Shown: positions 35,425-44,184, counted from the stretch's first letter. The stretch: DNA of 61,061 bases from Sulfuritalea sp. (GCA_016712985.1 JADJQA010000038.1:1-61061); one strand, 5' to 3'. Numbers and translations are program-made. The notes: generated by a model not told the origin, from the letters alone.

Positions 35425-35452
35425 GTTGCTGCCAGGCAACATCCGCTATACT
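35425..35452 (+). promoter_or_regulatory. operator-like dyad and -10 element of the toxin-antitoxin pair
   Basis: GTTGC-TGCCAG-GCAAC (35425-35440) lies directly before a TATACT -10 (35447-35452), 32 bp upstream of the antitoxin ATG. This placement is typical for autoregulation by a toxin-antitoxin complex. Confidence 0.5.
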
Positions 35453-35483
35453 TTGTAGAAATTTTCAACAAGCGGAGCTTGCC

Positions 35484-35717
35484 ATGTCCACCGTCAATTT
35501 CAGCGTGCCGGATGAAGTCAAGGATGAGTTCAACGCCGTTTTCTCAGGTCAGAACAAGAGCGCCATCATCGCCGGGTTGATGCGCGAGGCGGTGGAGCGG
35601 GCCAGGCGCAAGGAGCGCAGCCGTGCCGCGATCAGCCGCATTTCGGCCAAGCGTGAGCAGGCTCCCAGTGTGACCGATGCAGCCTTCCGCAAGGCCCGCG
35701 AGCAGGGCCGGCCGTGA
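35484..35717 (+). CDS. antitoxin of a PIN-toxin pair (RHH-like)
   Basis: A 77-residue protein. The N-terminus (MSTVNFSVPDEVKDEFNAVF followed by GQNKSAIIAGLMREAVE) looks like a ribbon-helix-helix DNA-binding domain, and the basic C-terminal tail (KAREQGRP) would bind the toxin. GCGGAGC gives the ribosome site. The stop overlaps the toxin GTG by four bases. It likely represses its own promoter through the dyad just upstream. Confidence 0.8.
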   Translation: MSTVNFSVPDEVKDEFNAVFSGQNKSAIIAGLMREAVERARRKERSRAAISRISAKREQAPSVTDAAFRKAREQGRP

Positions 35718-36136
35718 TTCTGGTGGTGGATGCGAGTGTTGCGATCAAATGGTTCCTCAATTTTCGCGACGCCGAAGACCATTGCCAGCGTGCCCTGGAG
35801 ATCCTTGCGCGTGTTGGTGACGGCCGTGCAATCATGGTGCAGCCGCCACATTTTCTGGCCGAGATTGGGGCCGTGCTGGCGCGCGAAAAGCCGGCCGATG
35901 CACTGTCCGACTTGAGAGACCTGATGGCAGTGGAGTTTGAACCGGCCTCTGAGCCCGCGGTCTACGAGACCGCTTGCAAGTTGGCCATGCGCATGGGGCA
36001 GCATCTCTTCGATACTCTCTATCACGCCGTGGCGCTGCACACGCCCGGCGCAACCCTTGTGACGGCCGACAAGCGCTACTACCGCAGGGCAAGCGACGTT
36101 GGACGCATCGCCCTGTTGGCTGACTTTGTCCCATGA
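35714..36136 (+). CDS. PIN-domain ribonuclease toxin (VapC-like)
   Basis: A 140-residue PIN-domain protein with acidic residues in the expected places: MILVVDASVAIKWFLNF, PPHFLAEIGAVL, QHLFDTLYHAVAL and LVTADKRYYRR. It probably cleaves tRNA or rRNA when free of antitoxin. The GTG start shares GTGA with the antitoxin stop, and its own stop overlaps the lolA ATG (ATGA). The pair is thus wedged tightly into the ftsK-lolA synteny block and lolA may be read from the toxin-antitoxin promoter. Confidence 0.88.
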   Translation: MILVVDASVAIKWFLNFRDAEDHCQRALEILARVGDGRAIMVQPPHFLAEIGAVLAREKPADALSDLRDLMAVEFEPASEPAVYETACKLAMRMGQHLFDTLYHAVALHTPGATLVTADKRYYRRASDVGRIALLADFVP

Positions 36137-36741
36137 ACAACTGCATCGCGGGTTTTGTCGTCATGGCTTTTTGCCTCCCGGCCCAGGCCGCCGGCCTCGA
36201 CCAGCTCAAGAGCTTTCTCGAAACCAACCGCAGCGCCAGCGGCGTGTTTACGCAAACCGTGATTTCCAAATCCGGACGCAAGCCGCAGCAGTCGGCCGGC
36301 ATCTTCGCCCTGCAGCGGCCGGGCAAGTTCCGCTGGTCCTACGAGAAGCCCTACAAGCAATTGCTGGTCAGCGACGGCAACAAGCTGTGGAGCTACGACC
36401 CCGACCTGAACCAGGTTGCGGTCAAGAAGCTCGGCACGGCCTTCGGCGCCAGTCCCGCGGCGCTGCTCGCGGGCCAGGACCTCGACAAGCACTTCGTGCT
36501 CAAGGAAGGCACCGCGGCGGACGGCCTGGAGTTCGTCGAGGCCGCGCCGAGGGGTGGCGACGCCAGCTTCGAGCGCGTCAAGATCGGCTTCGCCGCGAAC
36601 CGTCCGGTGAGCATGGAAATCCATGACAGCTTCGGCCAGGTGACGGTGCTGCGCTTCACCCAGTTCGAGGCCAATCCGGCACTGCCCGCGTCGCTGTTTC
36701 GTTTCGTCGCACCCGCCGGGGCCGATGTTGTCGGCGACTGA
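36133..36741 (+). CDS. lolA: periplasmic lipoprotein carrier LolA
   Basis: A 202-residue exported chaperone that carries lipoproteins from LolCDE to LolB. The signal peptide is NCIAGFVVMAFCLPAQAAG. Mature landmarks are LETNRSASGVFTQTV, PGKFRWSYEKPYKQLLVSDG, LWSYDPDLNQV and FGQVTVLRFTQFEANP. The ATG overlaps the upstream toxin stop. In relatives lolA directly follows ftsK and precedes rarA; here both sides are separated by inserted genes. Confidence 0.92.
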   Translation: MNNCIAGFVVMAFCLPAQAAGLDQLKSFLETNRSASGVFTQTVISKSGRKPQQSAGIFALQRPGKFRWSYEKPYKQLLVSDGNKLWSYDPDLNQVAVKKLGTAFGASPAALLAGQDLDKHFVLKEGTAADGLEFVEAAPRGGDASFERVKIGFAANRPVSMEIHDSFGQVTVLRFTQFEANPALPASLFRFVAPAGADVVGD

Positions 36742-36946
36742 CCGAGAGCGCACGAACCGCGCGCTGGCGGGTGAGGCGCAGCAAGGGAAAAGTCGGGACT
36801 TCGGACGAGCTTCTAAAAAGTCGGTACTGGCGAGACGGCGCGCAAGGCGCAAACCTGGCGCCACCGGCACGGACTTGACCGGACCGCCGGGTTGCGTTTG
36901 GCGATGGTGAACGAGGTTCCGCGCCAATCGGCGGATGGTGTACTCC

Positions 36947-37010
36947 GTCCAAGGTCAGAGGTGCTGCGCGGCTTTATCGCGCAGCGTCCGTGTGGACTGC
37001 CGGGTTGGGC
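36947..37010 (-). repeat. integron attC site B (after hicA)
   Basis: The minus strand begins GCCCAAC (R''), contains GGACGCTGCGCG-ATAAAG-CCGCGCAGC as the central stem, and ends CTTGGAC, one base off the GTTRRRY core. It is 64 bp long and shares the core stem with the second site at 37515-37583. The hicA stop codon touches the R'' box. Confidence 0.75.
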
Positions 37011-37234
37011 TATCTGTGCTTGAGCAACTCATCAAGCGCGAGGCCGATGTCTTTGGCGATTTGACGGAGCAAGATTGGGGAAATGTCGCGACCCTGATGA
37101 AACGGCACCGTGGTGCAGCGGCCAGCGGCATCGCGGAATTGTTTGTGGGAACCGCGCTGGCGAACTTCGGTGAAGCCGAGTCATAGAAGAATGGCTATGA
37201 CTTCACTGGGTTTGAGGACGGGGACATTGCCCAT
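37010..37234 (-). pseudogene. hicA: HicA mRNA-interferase toxin with an in-frame stop
   Basis: The frame from ATG 37234 reads MGNVPVLKPSEVIAILL, then TGA (37181-37183), then continues in frame with LGFTEVRQRGSHKQFR, CTTVPFHQGRDISPILLRQI and LALDELLKHR. The catalytic His lies in RGSHKQF. The stop falls before it, so no active toxin is made unless translation restarts. It follows hicB by 3 bp. The likely ancestral codon is CGA. The open reading frame ends at the attC site, showing that hicBA is a gene cassette. Confidence 0.8.
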
Positions 37235-37237
37235 GGC

Positions 37238-37447
37238 TCAAGCTACGGCAACGTTTTGAACTCCAACGAACTCGGACTCCAGCGTGGGTTCGCCATCTTC
37301 GAGAAGCATTGCAATAACGTCGTGCAGGTTGTGATTGACTTCGTCCAGTGTTTCCCCCTGGGAATGAGCGCCGGGAAAACCCGGAACGAAACCAACGAAC
37401 AGGCCCGTTTGTGGGCACCTTTCAATTACCGCTGAATAGACTCTCAT
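37238..37447 (-). CDS. hicB: HicB-family antitoxin
   Basis: A 69-residue protein with the HicB partial RNase H-like fold: MRVYSAVIERCPQTGLFVGF, VPGFPGAHSQGETLDEVNHN and LHDVIAMLLEDGEP. It neutralises HicA. GGAGCCAGCG precedes the ATG, and a promoter (TTGCCT at 37501-37506, 17 bp, GATAAT at 37478-37483, minus strand) lies inside the cassette next to the attC core. Order hicB-hicA is the usual one for this subgroup. With HicA interrupted, the antitoxin is presumably idle. Confidence 0.85.
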   Translation of the reverse strand: MRVYSAVIERCPQTGLFVGFVPGFPGAHSQGETLDEVNHNLHDVIAMLLEDGEPTLESEFVGVQNVAVA

Positions 37448-37477
37448 CGCTGGCTCCGGAATCACATGGAAAGACAG

Positions 37478-37506
37478 ATTATCGTTCTACGCTCTGCGAT
37501 AGGCAA
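37478..37506 (-). promoter_or_regulatory. cassette-borne sigma-70 promoter of hicBA
   Basis: TTGCCT-N17-GATAAT on the minus strand, 31 bp upstream of hicB and only 9 bp from the attC core site, so it travels with the cassette. Confidence 0.55.
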
Positions 37507-37514
37507 CCGGCGAT

Positions 37515-37583
37515 GCCCAACGTAGAGGTGACCGGCGCTGCGCGGCTTCATCGCGCAGCGTCCGGCGGACCGTAGTGTTGGAT
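37515..37583 (-). repeat. integron attC site A (after the DUF2971 gene)
   Basis: A 69-bp imperfect palindrome. On the minus strand it runs ATCCAAC (R'', RYYYAAC) to GTTGGGC (R', GTTRRRY), with the central stem CGCTGCGCG-ATGAAGC-CGCGCAGCG. Both terminal boxes match the attC consensus. The stop codon of the upstream cassette gene lies within it, as is common in cassettes. Confidence 0.85.
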
Positions 37584-38455
37584 GACAGCATTGGCAATAC
37601 TAAGGGCATAGCGTTCTCTCTCAAGGGTGGCTTGCTTAAACGTTACGTGCTGAAGGCCAGGGCGGGCCGTTACGGCGGCTATAAGGGCGCGCTTTGTAGC
37701 GTGATCCATCTTAGGGCCGAAGATGACTTGACGTAATGCATCATCGGGAAACCGAAATAAGTGAACTGGAAATGGCGAAACTTCTTCGGTAACTTCAGCA
37801 TCTGCCAAAGGACGAAGGATGCGCCACTCCTGTTCGTATGCCCAATGGGCACTCTTAACAAAGAACATCTCTACTCCATTCATCGCGGTTAAGGGAGCTT
37901 GAGTACGCTCTTCGCGATACAGCACTTCGCGTATGTGACGCAATTCGTCAGATTCAGAAAGCTTGCTGTTGAAATAGGCATGCTGCACATCAAACCCGAG
38001 AACAAAGCCGTGTGGCCGAATGAATAATGCGACCACATCAATAAATTGTCGGGGAGTGCCAAGAGAGAGAGAACCCCAATGTGTTCGTCCATCTTCGAGT
38101 GAAACCAGTCTTGAAAAGACGGAACGACGTTACGCATTTGTTCCATAAAGCTTGGAGTTCCGTGTTCCGCTATTGAAATAGCAAGGGCCGAAAACACTTC
38201 AAACGGAACCTGTGCTCTTACCTCTTCTGAAAGCATGTCGTAGGCACGTCTATTCTCTTCAGGGATGATGCAGGCAAGCGACTCTAGCAACTGCTCGTCT
38301 GTACCTAGCGCGGTCAAATGCGGCCGCCCGTCGAATGGATCGTTGAATGCTCCTAGCTGCGTATATCTCAATAGGCCATTGGCGACAACATCCACTCTCT
38401 CGGGCGGAAGGTACTTGTAGAGAATTGCGGGGCTGCGGGATACGGAGTCTGTCAT
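37548..38455 (-). CDS. DUF2971 family protein in an integron cassette, one frameshift
   Basis: The N-terminal part is typical of DUF2971 proteins: ILYKYLPPERVDVVANGLLR, FNDPFDGRPHLTAL and LPDNLLMWSHYSFGHT. The frame then shifts near 38003-38012, consistent with one missing base, and continues FVLGFDVQHAYFNSKL, SAHWAYEQEWRILRPL and FPDDALRQVIFGPKMD to a stop inside the attC site. Its GC is clearly lower than that of neighbours. Function is unknown; such proteins are common in mobile and cassette DNA. It is the cassette nearest the integrase and would be read from the integron promoter. Confidence 0.7.
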
Positions 38456-38543
38456 CTACGTGATGTGTAGGCCGAGCGGCGTGTTAATCGGTTATTCGGT
38501 CTGGCGTACAATTCAGACATATCTTTGTAACCTATTGACTGTA

Positions 38544-39254
38544 ATGGGCGCTGCGAAAAGTTATCCAGCAACTTCCACCTCTTCCGCTGCGGCTGACCCG
38601 CCGAAGCTGCTTGACCGCGTTCGTGACCGGATCCGGCGCAAGGGTTACAGCATACGCACCGAGAAATCCTACGCGCATTGGATTAGGCGCTTTATTTTGT
38701 TCAATGACAAGCGGCACCCGCGGGACATGGGCGCGCCCGAGGTCGAGGCCTTTCTGACCAGCCTCGCGGTGGATCGCGATGTGGCGGCGGCGACGCAGAA
38801 CCTGGCCTTGTCGGCGATCCTGTTTCTCTATCGCGAGGTGCTGGAAATGCCGCTGCCGTGGCTGGACGGGATCGAGCGGGCGAAAAGGCCTGCACGCTTG
38901 CCGACGGTGCTGTTGGCGGCCGAGGTGGGGGCGGTGCTGGGGCGGCTGGATGGCACCACGGGGCTTATGCTGCGCCTGCTTTACGGTACCGGCATGCGCC
39001 TGATGGAGTGCGTGCGGCTGCGGGTGAAGGATGTCGATTTCGCCGCGCGGCGGGCGAGGCGGGCATCGTCAAGCCGGTGTCGCCGCACGTGCTGCCGTCA
39101 TTCCTTCGCCACGCACCTGCTGCAGTCGGGCTACGACATCCGCACGGTGCAGGAACTGCTCGGCCATGCCGACGTGGCGACGACGACGATCTACACCCAT
39201 GTGCTGAACAAGGGTGGGCGCGGCGTGGTCAGCCCGCTGGATGCGCTGGGTTGA
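38544..39254 (+). pseudogene. integron integrase IntI-like tyrosine recombinase with an internal deletion
   Basis: The N-terminal SAM-like region (DRVRDRIRRKGYSIRTEKSY then WIRRFILFNDKRHPRDMG) and the first catalytic block (GTGMRLMECVRLRVKDVDF, with the Arg) are intact. The frame then jumps from FAARRA straight to GIVKPVSPHVL, losing about 100 residues that would include the integron-specific patch. A one-base shift follows before RHSFATHLLQSGYDIRTVQE, LLGHADVATTTIYTHVLN. The last two catalytic residues (His, Tyr) remain. The close C-terminal match (LLGH, TTTIYTHVLNKGGRGVVSPLD) and the flanking attC sites identify it as IntI. Excision or capture of cassettes in cis is no longer likely. It is transcribed away from the cassettes, the normal integron layout. 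Confidence 0.8.
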
Positions 39255-39279
39255 GCATGGCCGCTACCCGCCAGATTCC

Positions 39280-40587
39280 ATGAACGATCTGTTCGCGGGG
39301 CAGAATCCCCACGCCCCGCTGGCCGAGCAGATGCGGCCGCGCACGCTGGATCAAGTGATCGGCCAGCGCCACCTTCTGGGTGAGGGCAAGCCGCTGCGCC
39401 TGGCGTTTTCCTCGCGTACGCCGCATTCGATGATCCTCTGGGGTCCGCCCGGCGTCGGCAAGACCACCTTGGCGCGCCTGATGGCGGACAGCTTCGATGC
39501 CGAATTCATCGCCCTGTCGGCGGTGTTTTCCGGCGTCAAGGACATCCGCGAGGCCATGCAGCAGGCGGACGTCATGGCGCAGCAGGGGCGCCGCACCCTG
39601 CTGTTCGTCGATGAAGTGCATCGCTTCAACAAGGCGCAGCAGGATGCCTTCCTGCCCTTCGTCGAACGCGGGACCGTGACCTTCATCGGCGCCACCACGG
39701 AGAATCCGTCCTTCGAGGTCAATTCGGCGCTGCTGTCGCGCGCCTCGGTGTATGTCCTGAAGAGCCTCGACGCGGCCGAGCTGGGCGAACTGTTCGATCG
39801 CGCCCGCGCCGGCGTGCTGGATGCTCTGGAGTTCGAGCCGGCGGCGCGTGAGCGCCTGCTCGGTTATGCCGATGGCGATGCGCGGCGCCTGCTCAACGTA
39901 CTGGAGCAATTGCGCACCGCCACTGCCACCGCCGGGCACCGTGTCGTCAGCGCCGACTTCCTTGAACAGACGCTGGCCGCCGACCTGCGCCGCTTCGACA
40001 AGGGCGGCGATGCCTTCTACGACCAGATCTCGGCCCTGCACAAGGCCGTGCGCGGATCCAGTCCGGATGCAGCGCTGTACTGGCTGGTGCGCATGCTCGA
40101 CGGCGGCGCCGATCCGCTGTACATGGGGCGGCGCATCGTGCGCATGGCCATCGAAGACGTCGGCCTGGCCGACCCGCGCGCCTGGGACATTGCGCTGAAT
40201 GCCTGCGCCACCTATGAGCGCCTGGGCAGTCCGGAAGGCGAGCTGGCGCTGGCCAACGCCGTGCTATACATGGCCGTGGCGCCGAAGTCGAATGCCGCCT
40301 ACGTCGCCTATAATGCCGCCCGCGCCTTCGTCGCGAAAGACCAGAGCCGCGGCGTGCCGGAACACCTGCGCAATGCTCCGACCAAACTGATGAAGGAACT
40401 CGGCTTCGGCGCCGATTACCGCTACGCCCACGACGAAGCCGAGGCCTATGCGGCGGGAGAAAATTACCTGCCCGAGGGTATGCCCGCGGTGCATTGGTAT
40501 AAGCCGGTGGCGCGCGGGCTGGAACAGAAAATCGCGGAGAAGCTGGCGCATTTGCGCGAACTCGACCGCAAAGCCAAACTCAAGTAA
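39280..40587 (+). CDS. rarA: replication-associated recombination protein RarA (MgsA)
   Basis: A 435-residue AAA+ ATPase related to clamp loaders that acts at stalled forks. Walker A is LWGPPGVGKTTLARL, Walker B LLFVDEVHRFNKAQQD, sensor 1 IGATTENPSFEVNSALLSR. The C-terminal tetramerisation region carries LYMGRRIVRMAIEDVGLADP and YRYAHDEAEAYAAGENYLP. The ATG at 39280 gives MNDLFAGQNPHAPLAEQMRP; a longer frame overlaps the integrase remnant. serS follows after 10 bp. Confidence 0.95.
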   Translation: MNDLFAGQNPHAPLAEQMRPRTLDQVIGQRHLLGEGKPLRLAFSSRTPHSMILWGPPGVGKTTLARLMADSFDAEFIALSAVFSGVKDIREAMQQADVMAQQGRRTLLFVDEVHRFNKAQQDAFLPFVERGTVTFIGATTENPSFEVNSALLSRASVYVLKSLDAAELGELFDRARAGVLDALEFEPAARERLLGYADGDARRLLNVLEQLRTATATAGHRVVSADFLEQTLAADLRRFDKGGDAFYDQISALHKAVRGSSPDAALYWLVRMLDGGADPLYMGRRIVRMAIEDVGLADPRAWDIALNACATYERLGSPEGELALANAVLYMAVAPKSNAAYVAYNAARAFVAKDQSRGVPEHLRNAPTKLMKELGFGADYRYAHDEAEAYAAGENYLPEGMPAVHWYKPVARGLEQKIAEKLAHLRELDRKAKLK

Positions 40588-40597
40588 GGGTTTTTCC

Positions 40598-41930
40598 ATG
40601 CTGGATATCCAACTCCTCCGCAGCAATCTCCCCTTCGTCGCCGAGCGCCTGGCGCTGCGTGGCGCGACGTTCGATGCTGCCGGCTTCGAAGCGCTCGAAG
40701 CGGAACGCAAGCGTTTGCAGACGCATACCCAGGACTTGCAGGCGAAGCGCAATTCGCTGTCGAAGCAGATCGGCATGTTGAAGGGCAAGGGCGAGGATGT
40801 CGCCGCCGTGATGGCAGAAGTCGCCGGACTGGGGGATGAGCTCAAGGCCGGCGAGGCGGCGCTGGCGGAGCTGATGCCGCGCTTCGATGCGTTTCTGGCA
40901 GTGATTCCCAACCTGCCGCACGAGAGCGTACCGGTGGGAAAGGATGCGACCGGCAACGTCGAGGTGCTGCGCTGGGGCACGCCGCGCCCGATCGCCGCGC
41001 CACGCGACCACGTCGATCTCGGCACCGCGCTGGGCGGGCTGGATTTCGAGGCGGGTGTGAAGATTTCCGGCGCGCGCTTCACGGTGATGAAGGGGACAGA
41101 TCGCGCGCTTGCATCGCGCGCTCACCCAGTTCATGCTCGATCTGCATACGACGGAGCATGGCTACACCGAGGTTTACGTCCCTTACTTGGTCAACTCCGA
41201 AAGCATGTTTGGAACGGGACAGCTTCCCAAGTTTAAAGAGGACTTGTTCTCTGCCTACAAAGGCGGATCAGGGCTGATCAAAGATCTGCTAGATCCAGAA
41301 AAAGTTGCGGAAATGGCAAGTTCAGAGTTGTACCTGATTCCCACCGCCGAAGTCCCGGTGACCAACCTCGTGCGCGGCGAGATCCTCGACCTGGCGGCGC
41401 TGCCGCTGAAGTTTGTCGCCCACACGCCCTGCTTTCGCTCCGAGGCCGGCAGCTACGGCAAGGACACGCGCGGCATGATCCGCCAGCACCAGTTCGACAA
41501 GGTGGAACTGGTGCAGATGGTCCATCCGTCGCAATCCTGGGCAGCGCTGGAAGAACTCACCGGCCACGCCGAAGCAGTGTTGCAAAAGCTCGAATTACCC
41601 TATCGCAAGGTGGCCCTGTGCAGCGGCGACATGGGCTTCTCGGCGGCCAAGACCTACGACCTCGAAGTCTGGCTGCCGGCGCAGGATACCTATCGCGAGA
41701 TCTCCTCCTGCTCCAACTTCGAGTCCTTCCAGGCGCGGCGCATGCAGGCACGGTTCAGGAACGAAAAGAACAAGCCCGAACTGCTGCACACGCTGAACGG
41801 CTCCGGCCTGGCGATTGGCCGGACCTTGGTTGCCGTACTGGAGAACTACCAGAACGAGGACGGCAGCATCACGGTGCCTGCTGTTCTGCGGCCCTGGATG
41901 GGCGGCGTCGAGAAGATCAGCGCGGGTTAA
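40598..41930 (+). CDS. serS: seryl-tRNA synthetase, one frameshift and a low-GC block
   Basis: Class II synthetase charging tRNA-Ser. The N-terminal coiled coil (ALEAERKRLQTHTQDLQAKR), motif 2 (FRSEAGSYGKDTRGMIRQHQF) and motif 3 (NGSGLAIGRTLVAVLENYQ) are present. One extra base near 41091-41100 (AAGGGGACAG) shifts the frame before RLHRALTQFMLDLHT. The total of 1,333 bp is one more than a multiple of three. Since the gene is essential, the shift is probably a consensus error. Codons from about 41160 to 41335 (GYTEVYVPYLVNSESMF through EVAEMASS-type sequence) are much AT-richer than the flanks and include extra residues after FKEDLFSAYKGG. Confidence 0.93.
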
Positions 41931-42300
41931 CGTGAAACAACACGCTCGGAGCGATTGCCTATAGTCGAGCGCAGCGAGCCAATCCATAGCCTCCCCGCGA
42001 GGGGGCGAGGCGGGGTTTCGCACCGCACGCGGTGCGCCGCCGCAGCCGGCTGGCTGTGCAAAGCCAGCCGTGGGCCGCGCAGCGGATGGGAGGGGCGGGC
42101 CTTCAATTCGCCTTTCGCTTGTTTAATCATCAGCGGGTGCCTCTAGCTGCCATGAGCGTCAGTGGATCGTTTCGCCAAGACGGTTACAAGTAACCGTGCG
42201 GCCTGAGTCGTGAGCCTGTCGAACGGTCGAAGGCCGGTAGCGGCAAGCCAAAGCGGTTCGACAGGCTCATCGCGAACGGGAATGGCTTTTCCGGAGCGAT
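41931..42300. other. intergenic stretch with dispersed repeat
   Basis: About 370 bp between serS and mltF. The first half is GC-rich with nested hairpins (GGCTGGCTGTGCAAAGCCAGCC). The second half contains copy 1 of the GAGCCTGTCGA repeat (42201-42280). No gene is supported. Confidence 0.55.
42201..42280. repeat. dispersed inverted repeat, copy 1
   Basis: GAGCCTGTCGAACGGTCGAA and, 22 bp on, GGTTCGACAGGCTCATCGCG form an extended stem. Two related copies occur at 54890-54961 and, within ygiQ, at 59229-59315. This belongs to a class of short palindromic repeats frequent in beta- and gammaproteobacterial genomes. Confidence 0.7.
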
Positions 42301-43665
42301 CTACTGGCGTTGACCAAGGGCCGACTGCGCAGGATAGGGCGAAGCGTAGGCGGCCTCGAAGCGGCTGAGGATGTCGTAAAGGCTGCGGATATTCTCCACC
42401 ATGACCACGGCTTCGCCGCCGCGTGCCGGGCCACCCTTCAGACGGGCGGAGATCTCCGGCCGCGCCAGTTGCGGCAATACCTGTTTCATGTCGTACCAGA
42501 CGTCCGGGTCGCGCTTCATGTTCTTGGCGATCGAGCGCGCGCCGCGAAAGTGGCCCATGCCCAGGTTATAGGCCGACAGCGCCAGCCACAGGCGGTCCGG
42601 ATGCCTGGCGCCGCCGGGTAGTTGTTCCGCCAGTTCCGCCAGGTAGCGGGCCCCGGCGCGGATGCTCTCCGGGCCATCCAGACGGTTCTTCACGCGCAAA
42701 TGATCGGCCGTGTCCTCGGTCAGCATCATCATGCCGCGCACGCCGGTGGGCGAGGTCGCCAGCGGATCCCATTTCGATTCATGGTAGGCCAGCGCGGCCA
42801 GCAGGCGCCAGTCGATGCCGCTCAGATCCTGCGCCGACTGGAAGTGGCGGCGCCAGACCGGGAGCTTGCTTCTCATATCGTCGAGGAATCGCGCAATGCC
42901 GGCTGAATTGATGCGCTTGATGTGGCCAAAGTAGCGGTCATGGATGCGCGCCAGCATGCCGTTCGCGCGGGCGCCGGCGATGAAGGCATCGGCCTGGGCG
43001 CGCAACGCGTCGGCGCCTTCGCCGCCAAACGCCCAACCAAACTCCAGTTTGCCGGGAAGTTGCAGCAGAGGGCTCAATTCCGGGTGGAAGTTGACGGCCA
43101 GATCGAGATGGATGTCGTACACCGCGGCCAGCGCGACCTTGCCCTCGGCTACGCGCGCCAAGAGTTCCATTTCATTGACGCGTGGCACCTCTACGACCTG
43201 CGGCCGGAATTTTTCGTCGAGCCCGCGCAGGGTGTCCGCCAGCGGCGAACCCGCCACCACCTCGACGGTTTGTCCGACCAGTTCGGATAACTGCTCGGGC
43301 CCAAGGACATTGTTGTGGCCGACAATCCAATGGGTTACCGAGCGGATCGGTGTCGAGAACTGCAAGTGGCCGTTGACTAGCGGCACGGACGCGGCCAGAT
43401 GCACCCTTCCGGCGAGCGCCAGATCGTTAAGTTCGAAGGCGTCGGCGGCCTCGATCAAACTCAGCTTGAGGCCGAGGCTGTCGGCAAACGCAGTGACGAG
43501 GTCGTGCTCGAAACCGCTCGCCGTCTCGCCCTCACGCTGAAAGAACGCCGGCGCTTCACGGATTGCGACGACCAGCCTGCCGTCCGCCGCGGGGGGTTCG
43601 ATACGGGTGCAGGCAGCGAGGCAGACCAATCCAAGACAGCAGATCAGGCGCAGCAGATTCGGCAA
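42301..43665 (-). CDS. mltF: membrane-bound lytic murein transglycosylase MltF
   Basis: A 454-residue lipoprotein. Lipobox VCLAAC near residue 18 is followed by an SBP-bac-3-like domain (GRLVVAIREAPAFFQREGE, AGRVHLAASVPLVNG). The lytic transglycosylase domain has its catalytic Glu in ALAYHESKWDPLATSPTG, then GVRGMMMLTEDTADHL and LSAYNLGMGHFRGA. The start is taken as TTG 43665 because GGGAGGGGAAAG stands just before it and the lipoprotein signal begins there. The upstream ATG frame overlaps tRNA-Ser. It cleaves peptidoglycan during growth and turnover. Confidence 0.9.
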   Translation of the reverse strand: MPNLLRLICCLGLVCLAACTRIEPPAADGRLVVAIREAPAFFQREGETASGFEHDLVTAFADSLGLKLSLIEAADAFELNDLALAGRVHLAASVPLVNGHLQFSTPIRSVTHWIVGHNNVLGPEQLSELVGQTVEVVAGSPLADTLRGLDEKFRPQVVEVPRVNEMELLARVAEGKVALAAVYDIHLDLAVNFHPELSPLLQLPGKLEFGWAFGGEGADALRAQADAFIAGARANGMLARIHDRYFGHIKRINSAGIARFLDDMRSKLPVWRRHFQSAQDLSGIDWRLLAALAYHESKWDPLATSPTGVRGMMMLTEDTADHLRVKNRLDGPESIRAGARYLAELAEQLPGGARHPDRLWLALSAYNLGMGHFRGARSIAKNMKRDPDVWYDMKQVLPQLARPEISARLKGGPARGGEAVVMVENIRSLYDILSRFEAAYASPYPAQSALGQRQ

Positions 43666-43708
43666 CTTTCCCCTCCCTGAGTGCTGCAATCGACCGGCGC
43701 TTCGCGCG

Positions 43709-43714
43709 TATAAT
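43709..43714 (+). promoter_or_regulatory. -10 element of tRNA-Ser
   Basis: TATAAT 10 bp upstream of the tRNA 5' end. A clear -35 element was not located. Confidence 0.55.
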
Positions 43715-43724
43715 CCGCGCCCAC

Positions 43725-43814
<90 letters not shown>

Positions 43815-44184
43815 TTTCCAACAACCCCTTGCAACCCCTTGCCTTGATTGAAGAAGCTTAGGGGCTTTCAAGCTGGTGATCCACGGAAGTGGTCCTCATT
43901 CCGTTGTTGAAGCCCGGAGATCCTATCATTTTCTTCAGCGTTCCCGACGCGGCGTCCGGGATTTCCGCAAGCGGGACCCTGAGGATTCAGCGCGCTTCCC
44001 TGGTTGCCAGGAACTTCGTCGGTCGCTGATTGGCCGCGATCTCAGAACCCATGGACAGGCAACGCAGCAGCACCGCAAACCGCTTCCATTGACCACAAAA
44101 GCATTTGTATTCGACGTTTCAAGCCGGCAAATTAGGTCATTCGGCCTATTGAGCGAACTAGCGTGCGAGTTCTATAATGAGGCG
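43815..44184. other. intergenic stretch with a sigma-70 promoter at its end
   Basis: About 370 bp without a supported gene; a plus-strand frame open from 43876 joins the CNB gene but has no similarity. Near the end, TTGAGC (44149-44154), 18 bp and TATAAT (44173-44178) make a good sigma-70 promoter whose expected start site is at or next to the ATG at 44185. Confidence 0.5.
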
